From Azospirillum thiophilum (GTDB lineage: Bacteria > Pseudomonadota > Alphaproteobacteria > Azospirillales > Azospirillaceae), in NCBI RefSeq assembly GCF_001305595.1, contig NZ_CP012402.1, forward strand, positions 1,261,001 through 1,325,000: a DNA stretch of 64,000 nt, read 5' to 3'. Of the stretch, positions 24,701 through 36,700 are shown piece by piece (within the stretch, counting starts at the first letter, position 1; each line of letters starts with the position of its first letter). Under the pieces are notes generated by a model. The model did not search any database, had not been told where the DNA came from, and was given only the letters and a program-made list of their open reading frames with translations. The translations under genes and the position numbers were made by a program.

Positions 24701-27700
24701 ATGTCCTTCACCGAACTTCTCGCCCAACTGATGCTGGGCGCCCCCGAAAGCGAGCAGCAGGCCACCGAAGGCGCCGCGGCCTTCGGCACCTTCCTCAACA
24801 CCCAGCCGCAGATCCGGGTCTATGTGGACAACACCCCCAACATGGGGCATCAGGCCACGACCATCCATCTGCTGAAGCGCCTGATCGACCTGTACCATTA
24901 CACCGGCCAGGTGCGGATCGTCTGGGCGCTGGCGGCCAATGAGCAAGGCGGGATCAACGACACCGCCCGCAAGCTCGGGCTGCTGCTGACAGGCCTCGAT
25001 CCGCGCGTCATCGATGATGCCACGATCGCCTATGGAAGCTGCCAGGACATCCAGTTCATCAAAGCGAGCGCGCCGGGCGACAAGCTGAACGAGCGTGTCG
25101 CATTCGGAGTGACCGGAGGGGCTGACGACCTGACGGCGAATTACGCCCAAACCACCAATGTCACGGCGTTCCTGCGCATGCAGCCCTTCGCCTGGAGGCT
25201 GGAAAACGGGAGCTTCGTTCCCAGCCAGATCGAATTCCATCCCGACGACGGGCGCGCCACGGTCCGGATCGGCGATCTGTCGAACACGATCAACCTCCTG
25301 CCCTACAAGTTCGACGCGGCCGCGGTCACCACCGTGCCCCCGGCGGTTTGGGACTGGTATTGCGGGCAGGACTGGAATCCAACCCTGGCCACCAGCACCG
25401 GCTATGCCCGGAGCCTGCTGACCGCCAGCACGGATCGGGGCGCCTCGATCTGGCCCGCCTATGGGCTGCACCAGTTCGATGCATCGGAAATGTTGCTGAA
25501 CATCGCCATCATCGCCGGCTGCTATCAGAAAACTCTCAATTTCCAGGGACCGCCGATCGTCATTCCCCTGTTGAACAAATTCGATGACGAAAAATACAGC
25601 TATGTGAATCTGTACAAATCGGACGCTCCTGATTCAACAACGGTTTTCAGCGAAACAATCGCAACAGATTATGGGAAAACCCAAAAGAACAAGAACAATT
25701 TCGATGCATTCTGCGCCCAGATCACTGAATATAAAACAGAAAACCAAGCACCACAGCGCGTAGACATACTCAAGGGAGAGTTCACGAGTGCGGACCTTTC
25801 TCAACGGATAGCCAATCTGGCCAACGGCAATGTCCTGATGGTCGTCATCGGCAGCGTCCCGCAGGACGTCTATAATTGTCTGTTCACATCCCCCCTGCCG
25901 CCGCTCTTCGAAGGACAGGGCACATCGAGTCTGGTCATTTCCCTCGGCACCCCCTATTTCCAGATGCCGAAGCAGGGAAAGAACGGCAACAATTACCCGA
26001 GTGCTCCACCGGTGGATGAACCGGCAGGAATACCAAAGATCTGCAACGATACGGCCGCCCTGATCCGCCTCGGTTACAATAAATACTTGACCTATCCTCC
26101 AATTCAAAAATTTGGAGACAGCATCAATTCGATTATTGAATTCATGATGGAACTCACGATAAACGACAGCGATCTCCGTGCATATTTTCAGGACCTCCTT
26201 GCATATTATTCCCAGGATATTCACGACAAACTGACGCTGGGGCTGATCGCCTACAATTCCCAGACCGCGGTTCAGCAAGAGCAGAACGCCGCCGCCTTGC
26301 TGGCGATGTCACCGCACCGCCTGTCCGCCCAAGCGGATTCGACGACGACGCTGGCCGGCATCCACGACAGCCTGACCGCCGCATGGTCCGACGGGAGCTT
26401 GGATCTGCTAGCCGCCATGGCAGGCTCGGAATTCGCCGATTTCTGGCGGCCCGTCGTGGGATCGACCTTCCTGGTGACGGTTGCGCTGGAGGACATCACC
26501 GAGACCAAGGACGATGACGGCGAGGTGACGGAGGTGTCCGTCGCCGACGCCTCCACCCTGGCCTTCGGCACCCCCTTCTCGCTGGGTCTTATGTTCACCG
26601 CCCCCAACAAAGGGCCCATCCTGTCCAGGCTGAGTTGCCGGGCCACACAGGTCTGGTCGATCGACGGCGCGCCGTGGATCCAGTTCGCCGACCCCGGCTT
26701 CGACCTGACGGTGACGGAAGCGCTGACGCCGGTGCAGGGCGGCCTGGTCGGCACGGTGGTGGGCGGCGCCACGCTCGCGATGGAGATCCGCTATCCGGTC
26801 GAGGAGAACCGCTGGGTCGTCACCGGCGTGTTCGAGGCGCCCTACCCCTCGATCGGCAGCTTCTTCCAGATGGCCGGCGGCCTCAACCTCGTGCAGAGCC
26901 TGCCGTCCCCGCTCAACGCCCTGTCCGGTTTCGGTCTGCGGGAAGCCCAGCTCGTCTACAACCAGACCGATGTCGCCATCGATTATCTGACATTCACCTT
27001 CTCGACGGACTCGCCGTGGATTCTGTTGAAGGATCCGGCCATCGCGCTCACCCCCACCGTCGTCTACACCATCACCGCACCCGGCGATCTGGCGAACCGG
27101 AGCTGGACGATCAACGCGACCGGCGACTTCACCATCGGCGCCGGCACGGTGACCATCAGCACCCAATATCCGGAGTTCCAGGTATCCGGCGCGCTGACCG
27201 ACGGCGAGATCATGATCGCCGATCTGGTCAAGCTGCTCGGCGCCGTGCTGGACGTGGATGCCGCCGTCACCGGATTCAATTTCTACGTCTACCCAACCAC
27301 CGGCTTCTTCGGCGTGACCGCCGACGCCCTGCTCCAGGCACCGGTGACGATCGGCGACATCACGCTGTTCGAGCTGGAGACGCTGGGGGTGGACACCAGC
27401 GGCGGCGACGGGCGCTATGTGGTGACGCTGCGCGGCACCACCGTCATCCTGCCGGAGACGGCGGCGGAATTCTCGTTGAGCCTCAGCGCCACCTTCGAGC
27501 TCCCCGGCGCCTGGACCTTCGTGGGCCAGCAGACCGACGGCACCTCGGTGTCGCTGACGGCGCTGCTCGATTATTACCTGGGCTGGGATACCGGCAGCAC
27601 CGATCCCTACGGCATCGCCGGGCTGGCGCTGTCCTTCGACACCGGCACCGGGGCGTGGTCGTTCGAGGGCGGCACCGACGGACCGTGGAGCGTGCCCTTC

Positions 27701-30700
27701 ATCCCCGACATCAAGGTCGCCGGGCGGTTCAACTGCGGAAGCCGCGTACCGGAGGAAACCGGCGGGAAACTGGAATCCTATGGCCGCATCGATCTGGACT
27801 GGCTGTGGAACGGCATCGCGCTGACCGTCTGGTACGATTACCAGCCCGGCGCCACCTCGTTCGGCATCACCTGGGGCATGCTGTCGGGGATGGTCTCCTA
27901 CGACGCCAAGACCGGGGAATACACCTCCAAGCTGGGTTTCACCGACAATGTGACCGTCGGGTCGCTGATTGCGACCATGATCGAATGGCTGACCGGCTCG
28001 TCCTTCACCCTGGAAGCGCCGTGGGACGTGGTGAACCAGATCAGCCTGAGCGGCGTGTCGCTGGTCTATGTCTTCAACCCCAAGGACAGCAGCCGCAACC
28101 GCGTCAGTTTCGACCTGTCCATCGGACCGCTCGACCTCGGGTTCGCCCGCATCGACAGCATCTCCGCCTCCTACCTGTCGAAGGGCGAGGACCGCGGCGT
28201 CAATGTCTCGCTCAAGGGGCTGTTCACCTGGAACATCGGTGACGGGGCGCAAGGGGACACCGGCACGCTCGGCCCCTGGGACGCCAGCGAGCCGGGGGCG
28301 GCGCCGGCCCCGCCGGGCCAGGGCAACAAATATCTCGACCTGCGCATGATGGCGCTGGGACAGCGGGTGACGGTCAAGGGGCTGACCGACGCCACCACGG
28401 TGCAGGACGCCATCGCGCTGATGACGACCCTGCCGGACCCCAGCCCCGGCACCCTGCCGCCCCTGGTGTTCGACGCCGCGTCCGACTGGATGGTCGGGCT
28501 CGATTTCGGCGTGCTGAAGCTGGACGATAAGGACGGGGCCGGGGACACCGGCACCGGCTATTTCCTGACGCTCCAGACCGTCTTCAACGACCCCAACTTC
28601 TACGCCCTGCGGCTGGCGCTCAACGGCTCGATGGCCAAGGTGTTCAAGGGGCTGGATTTCCAGATCATCTACCGCCAGATCAGCGACACGGTCGGGGTCT
28701 ATTCCGCCCAGATCGCCCTGCCGACGATCATGCGCCGCATCGATGTCGGCGCCTACACCATCACGCTGCCGGAATTCGCCATCTCGGTCTACACCAACGG
28801 CGATTTCCAGATCGATGTCGGCTTCCCCTGGAACAACGACTTCAGCCGCTCCTTCACCGTCGAGGCCATCATCCCGCCGGGGATCCCGATGCTGGGGTCC
28901 GGCGGCTTCTATTTCGGCAAGCTGTCCAGCGCAACCACCTCGCTGGTACCCGTGGCGACCAACGGCACCTTCAATCCGGTCCTGGTCTTCGGCTTCGGCC
29001 TCCAGCTCGGCCTCGGCAAGTCGGTGGAGTACGGCATCCTCAGCGCCTCCTTCAGCCTGACGGTGTTCGGCATCCTCGAAGGCGTGTTGGCGACCTGGAA
29101 CCCCTATGACGGCGCCGGCTCGACGCTTCCCGCCGGGCAGTTGCAGGGGGCCTATTATTTCAAGCTGTCCGGCACGCTTGGCATCCTCGGCAAGCTCGAC
29201 GGCAGCGTCGATTTCGGCATCATCAAGGCCTCGGTCTCGGTCGAGATCGCGGTGATGGTCCAGCTCTCCTACGAGAGCTTCGTGTCGATGACCTTCACCG
29301 TCCTGGCCTCGGTTAAGGTCAAGGCCAGCGTGCGCATCAATCTCGGCCTGTTCAAGATCACCCTGCATTTCAGCTTCTCGATGCGGGTGAAGGAATCCTT
29401 CACCGTCGCCAATACCGGCACGCCGCCCTGGCAGGTGGCCGCCACATCGACGGCACAGGCGTCGCTGCTGAGCCGACCGGCGGCGCTGCGCACCTCCGCA
29501 CTCCGGAAGGCGACCCGGCCGGCGGCCCAATCGGCGGAAAGGATGCTGCTGGCGACCGCGGAAAGCGGCCCGGCCTGGACCAACCTGCAGCCGGCCGACC
29601 GCAAGGCCCCGCTGTCCGGCTACACCGCCATGGGGCTGACCGGGGCCAGGAGCGAATGGCCGGACGATTCCACGCAGACGCCCTGCTGGGTCGCCATGCT
29701 GTTCATCGACAGCGTCGCCCCATCCGACGGCACCACCACCAGCACGGATACGGGCGACACCTCGTTCGAGGCGCTCGCCAAGGCGGTGGCGCGCTGGGTG
29801 ATCGCCGCAATCCAGCCGGCGCCGCTGACCAGCGATCAGGTCGATGCCCTGGTGATCGCCGAGGCCGACCTCGACGCGCTGCTCGACACCACCCTGGTCA
29901 GCACCGACGACAACCCGACCCCGATTCCCATCGACGCCATCGACCCGTTCTTCGACGGCCAGTTCGTCATGACGGTGGCGCTGCCGCCGGACGAGGACGG
30001 ATCCGCCACCGCGACCTATTTCCCGATGCCGGGCGCGGTGACGATGACGGTGCCCGCCTATGGCGCCGACTATGCCGGCGTCTCCTACGCCTTCGGCGAC
30101 TACAACGCGATCTCCTCGGCGGGGCTGGCGGAGCTGCGCGCCTATTTCAACGCGCTGGCCGTCCAGAGCGAGGAAAGCGGTGACACGGCCGCGATGGCGG
30201 CCCGCAACAGCGGCGCCGACGACAGCACCTCCATGGCCGAGTGGATCCGCAGCGACTACATGCTGCTGATCGCCCGCCAGATGATCCAGGCGATGCGCGA
30301 CGGTCTGCGCGACTTCACCCACCCCATCGACGCCGCCACCACGCCCCAGGCGCTGGTCGAGTCCGTGAATACCACCGGCCAGCTGTTCGGGGATGCGGCG
30401 GTCAGCGTCGCCGACCTGTTCACGGCCAACCCCTCCCACGCGCTGGCCGCCGGAAAGACGCTCGGCATCGGCACCATCCTGACGGCCCCCGTCCCGTCGC
30501 CCAGCTTCAACGATCTGGCCCTGGACTATGCCGCCGACGGCGTGACCGGCAGCAGCCTCGCCACCGCCAACGCGGCGGCGGCCGGCATCCTCACCGCCGG
30601 GGCCGTCATCTCCTGGCCCGGTCACGAGCCGGCCTCCTGCACCGTCGCCGCAGGCGACACGCTCTACGACGTCGCCGACGCCTTCGATGCCCTGCTCGCC

Positions 30701-33700
30701 GATCTGCTGAGCGAGGCCGATGTGCTGGACCAGCCGGGGCTGCCGGCCTCCGGCGCGGCGCTGCTGGTGCCGCTGATCACCGCCTCGGCCCTGTCGGGGG
30801 ACAGCTTCACCACCATCGCGCAGCGCGAGCCGTTCGCCGCCGGCGGCTTGACCCCGGCCGCCCTCGCGCTGGCCAATGCCGGCAGCCAGATCCTGCGGAC
30901 GGGCGCCCAGGTCGCCTATCCCGACAAGGCGCCGGTCACGGTCGAGCCGCGCCAGGGGCTGGGCGACGTCGCCCACAGCCTGGGCGTCAGCCTGGACGAC
31001 CTGCTGACCAAAAGCGGAGTGCTGACACAGCCGGACCTGCTGGCGACCGTGGCGGTGCTGGCACTGCCGGTCGTGGCCATCGCCACCGCCGACGGCGACA
31101 CGCTGACCGACATCGCCGCCCGCTACGGCACGACGGCGGCGGCGCTGGGCACCTTGCCCGCCAACCAGACCATTGCCGGCCTGTTCGCCGTCATCGACAC
31201 CTCGGGCACCGACATCGGGACGCTCGACCTGCCGCACCTGCCCCAATATCAGGTCGCCGCCCTGATCGACGAGGCGCAGCGGTCGCAGGCCATCGCCAAT
31301 CTGTCCGGCATGGCCTCGCGCTACTACCTGCAGGGGCTGCGGCTGCCGACCGACGGCATCACGCCGAACACCGCCGGCATGTGGGTGCGCGACATCGCCG
31401 GCACCCTCACCCTGCCGCCCTTCGCCGGCCTGTTCGCCCTGACCGGCCAGCAGATTCCGCTGCCGGCCGCGATCACCGCGACGCCCTTCACGGTCGAGCT
31501 GACCCGCGCCGCCGGACCGGCCTGGCTGCATTTCGCCGATGCCGCCGGCACCATGGTCGACACCCTGTCGATCACGGTGGCCGCCGGTTCCGCCGATGCC
31601 GACCGGATCACCAGCATCGCCGCCTGCCTCACCGCCCCGCTCGACATCCCGCTGCTGGCGCTGGGCACCGGAGCGGTGGCGCAGAGCACCGCCGCCACCT
31701 ACCCGCTGTCCAGCATGACGGCATGGCTCAGCGCCGATCTGGTCGACCTGCCGAACGGCACCCCGGGCGACGGCAATCAGACGCTGCGGCTGTGGACGCT
31801 GCCCGACAGCCTGACCGCCCTGCCCGACCCGTCGACCCGTCGGATCGACCCCCGCTTCGCGATCATCCTCAGCCGCTACGACGAGGCGTCGGGATCGACG
31901 GTGGACGGGCCGGTGGGCGCCTATGGCTGGGCCTCGGCCATCGCCTTCACGGTGCGCAAGGTGCCGGCCATCGAGGGCAGCCCCGCCTCCGCCACCACCT
32001 ACGAGGTGATCGGCGCCGACGACGAGGGCATCGTCATCCTGGAACGCCTGCTCGACCAGTTGCAGAGCGACAATGGCGCCATCGCCAGCCTGCGGGTGGC
32101 GTTCGTCATGGGCGGCGGGTTGCAGAGCGATGCGGACGCGGCGGTGACCATGGGGATTTCCCAGGCCAACCTGTCGACCCAGACCAACCCGCCGGCAAGC
32201 ATGACGGCGCGCGCCCTGACCGCGACCGCCACCACCGGGCTCGGGCTCTTGAACACCAAGCTCGATTTCCTGCGCCTGCTGTGGGAGGCGAGCATCACGC
32301 GGTCGGGCGGCTTCTATCTCTATTATTACGACCAGACCGACGCCCGCGGCCTGCCCGACGACGCCTTCAACGACAAGGGCGAGGCGTCGCTGACGGCGAT
32401 GGTGCTCTATGCTGCCCCGGTGCAAGCGGCGCAGCAGAACCGGCTGACCGATTACATGAACGCCGTGGTGACCGGCGGCGGCTTCGACATCGGCAGCGCC
32501 TCGGTCAACGCCAAGGCCGATCCCCAGACCGACCCGCCGCTCACCGTGACCGCCACCGCCGCCGACACACTGGCGGAACTGGCCTACGGCTATTTCGCCA
32601 ATCTCGGCGACCTGGCGGAGACCAACGCCGGGCTGGCGCTGACCGCGGGCACGGTGCTGACGGTGAGCGAGGGGCTCTACCAGCCGCCGCCGGGCACCCC
32701 CCAGTCGCTGGCCAGCATCGCCACGCGGTTCGGCACCAGCGTCGCCGCCCTCCAGGCGGCCAACGGCGGCACCCTGCCCGATCCGGCCGCCTTCCCGCTG
32801 GCGATCCGGCTGCCGACCCTGTCGCTGACGGCCGGAAGCTCGACGCACAGCGGCAGCCTGGAGGGCATCGCCGGGTGGTACGGCATGGATGTGGTGGCGC
32901 TCGCCAGCCACAACCGTTCGGTGGCGGGCCTGTGGACCGGCCGGACGGTGGTCCTGCCCGAAGGTCCGGTCACGGTGACCGGCACCGTGGATGTCGGCAC
33001 CGCCGCCCTGCTGGCCCTGCGCGAGGTGCCGCCCGAAGAAGCGGCCACCCCGGCCAACGGGACCGACACCGCCTGGGCGACGGCCTATCTGCTGAACGAC
33101 GTCTCCCTGCTCGGCTGCCGGATCTACGGCAACGCCGATTTCACGGAAAGCCCCGTCAGCCTGCCCTTCGGCCCGACCTCGCCGGACGACGACACCGGCG
33201 GAGAGGAGGACGGCAGCATGACCACCGCCGCCTTCGGCAAGGTCGCGGCACCGGAGGTGGCGACCGCCGGAGAGCCGGATTGGGAGTTCCGGCAGAACAT
33301 CCCCTATTCCTCCTACGCCTGCACCGGCAGCGGCGACAGCCCCTATGACGGCGTCGGCGGCATCCTCCAGGTCACCTTCTCCTGGCAGGATCTCTACGGC
33401 AACCAGATCGACACCACCCTGTCGGAGGCATCCGCCGGCAGCCCGGGACCGTTCAACCAGCCGCCGGTCATCGTCGGCTACACCGACGCCCTGCTCGGCC
33501 TCGGCCAATGGCCGACCCTGTCGTCGAACTGGCTGGTGGAAAGCGCCGAAGACGGCGGCGCCCGGATCACCCTGACGCTGTCCTTCGCGCAGGCCAGCTA
33601 CGACGGCCTGCTGATGGCGGTGCCGCAGACGGCGACGACGGTGCTGGCCACCTTCACCCAAACCCTGGACCCCGCCAGTGCGGCCAGCGCCGCCAACTAC

Positions 33701-36700
33701 AGCCTGACGGTCGCCGACGGTTCGGTCAGCCTGGAGCTGACGTCCGCGGTGCTTCAGCCCGGCGGCCTGTCGGTGCTGCTGACCCTTGCCTCGGCCTTCG
33801 CCGATGGCGACGTCGCGACGCTGACCGTCAACGGCCTGACCACCGCCGCCGGGGACGGGGTGTCCGGCTGGGCCGGCTTCTCCTATCCCGATGCGGTGGA
33901 GGCGCGGGGATCGGGCGTGCAGTCCAGCGCCGCCCAGGCCCAGCGGACCTACAGCAGCCTGCGCAGCCAGTTGAATGACCCCAACGGCATCAGCCTCGGG
34001 GTGTCGATGTCGCTGCTGGTGGATGAGGACGGCAGCCCGCTGGTCACGCCGCTGTCCGCGGACGAGGTGACGGCGCTGAAGACCTGGCTGTTCAATGGCA
34101 CTGGAGGCACCGGCGGCACCACCAGCATCCTGGCCTTTGTCACCGACCGCGCAGCCTTCGGGACCAGCGTCGCAGCGCCGCCGCCCGCCCGGGAAATCGC
34201 CCTGCCGGTCACGGCGTCCAGCGTCACCCAGGCGCAGATCGTCAAGCTGCAGCTGACCTTCACCGTCACCCGCACCGGCGGCAGCGTCTGGGGCGACCTC
34301 CAGAGCGTGGCGGGCATCCGCAGCGCCTCCACCATCGTCCCGCCCCTGACCAAGGGCGACACCAGCAGCAGCCTCGCCCTGTCGGCCTTTGCCGCCGCGA
34401 TGGAAGAGGCGCTGTCCCAGCCGGGCAGCTTCCTGATCCGCGTGGCCACCGGCGCCGACCGGACCGCGTCGGTGAGCACCGCCGACAACAGCGTCTGGGC
34501 GGTGCGTGTGGGCGAGACGGCGGGACAGGCGATCTCCTATGCCCTGTCGTCGCCGCCGGACGATCCGGCGATCTTCGCTCCCAGGCCGGTGTCGAACCGG
34601 CTGGAGAGCCGGGCGGGCGTCCCGATCCACCGCTATTCCACCGGCCAGGGCCTGTCGCAGACCGGTGTTCCCACCGACTTCACCAACGTCGACATGGACA
34701 GCTGGACCGGCCAGCTGTTCGCGGCGGTGGATGCGGTGCTGACCCCGAAATTCCTGCCCGCCATCCAGATCCTCGACAAGCTCTCCCCCGGCGACCGGCT
34801 GGAGACACTGCTGGACTACAAGGACGATCTGGCCGCCATCACCAGCGAGCTGATGGAGCCGGTCTATGCCGATCAGGCCGGCGCCGACCCCGCGAACGTG
34901 CGTGAAGCCTTCTATCAGGAACTGCTCGCCCAGCTCTCCAACGCCTATACGGTCAAGGCCGCGCTCGGCTTCACCGCCGCTGTCTCCGGCGCCGTCACCG
35001 GGGACGAGGTTCCGCCCCGCCTCTACGGCGCGACGGCGGTCAATCCCCAGATGACCGCCGCCACCGTCGCCGAGGAATCGGCCCGCTCGGTCACGGTCTG
35101 GTTCAGCACCGCCATGGCCGCCGACAAGGCCGGAGCGCCCGGCTCCTACACGCTGTCGGGCGGGCTGGTGGTCGTCGGGGCGGTCATCGCCTCCGATGGG
35201 CAGAGCGTGACACTGACCCTGAACGGGGATGCCGAAGCCGGAACGACCACGGTCACCGTCGACGACGCAGTGACCGACACCCTGGGCTGGCCGATCCAGC
35301 CGCCGCTGACGATGACGGTGACCTCCGGCGTCTCGACGCCGCTGGCCTCGACCCTGTCGCTGTCGGCGCCGAAGCTGTCGCTGGAAACAGCGGCGGCCCA
35401 GCCGCTGACCGTCATGGTGTCGGCACCGGGCATCCTCCACGACGACAGCGGGGCCGTCGTCTCCGAGATCGAGCTGAACCTGCGCTATTACGGCAGCAGC
35501 ATCGAACACCAGATCGGCAGCCTGTCGGGCATCGAGAATTACGAGGCGTCGAGCTGGCTGAGCTTCGTCATCTCCCAGCCTTCCGGCCCGCTGACCGTCG
35601 ATCTCGGCCGGTTCCCGGTCCCGATGGTCCTGCGCAGCTTCCCCACCACCCCCGACCTGCCGGCACAGACGGCGACGGGCACCCCGCAGGCCGATGCCGA
35701 CGAGCTGTCCGAAATCCTGGTCTGGACGCTGGAAGCCACCTATTCGTTGCCCTACCACTATCCCCAGGACCGCGTCCACGCCACGGTTGAGTTCAACATC
35801 GCCTCACCGATGATGGCCTTCGCCTCGTTCCTGGACGCCTTCAACGCCCTGGCCCAGTTCGTGACGGTGTTCCCCTCGGTCCAGGCCGACCTCGACAGCT
35901 GGCTGGCTGGCATCGACGCGTCGATCGATGCCGCCGATGCGGAGGGCAAGCTGCAGATCGACAACGCCGCGACGGCGCTCGACAGCATGTTGCAGATGGT
36001 CGGCGGCATCGTCGAGGCATCGGGAGGAGGAGGCTCGTTCCGCGTCGCCAGCTCCGCGCCGGCGACCGGTGTCGGCGACCCGTCGCTCAGCTATTCCTTC
36101 ACGGTGGCGGAATCGTCGGTCGATTACGGGCAGACGCGGGATGCCCTGCTGGTCAGCATCATCGGAGCGCCGCCGGACGGCATCGGCGTGCCGGCGATCC
36201 TGGTCGCACCGGACAGCTATGAGGCGGTCCGGGTCGACGGCACGGCTGCGGACACCTACAGCTACGTCTACCGCCGGCTCGGCACCGGCAACGACTACCT
36301 GCCGGCCAGCGACGGCCAGTCCATCGCCGACCGGACGATCGAACTGCCCGGCATGAACATCCTCCAGCGCCAGGACGCCCAGACCAGCGTCTATCTGACC
36401 CGCAACGAGGAGCTGGTGGCCGGGCGGCCCTCGGCGTCCAGCTTCGTGTACACCACGCCGGACGTGACCTTCGCCAACCCGGTGCTGCCGAGCGTCGACT
36501 GGGCCCAGGCGATCGACATCGCGGCCATCGGCAGCAGCACCGGCCCGGTCAGCCGGACGCTGAGCGGTCAGCTCGCCAATCTGTTCACCGCCCTGCTGAC
36601 CGGCGTCACCCTGCCGACCCTGTCCATCCAGGTCCGGACCGTCTACAGCTATGCCAAGACCAGCTTCGCCACTGTCGATCTGCCGGTGTTCATGCAGGCA

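Noticed and set aside
26408..35779. A - strand open frame of 3123 codons opposite the 4079-residue gene
   Set aside because: Same register artefact. The translation is Gly/Arg/Gln/His-rich without a fold, while the + strand frame shows structured domains and a ribosome site.
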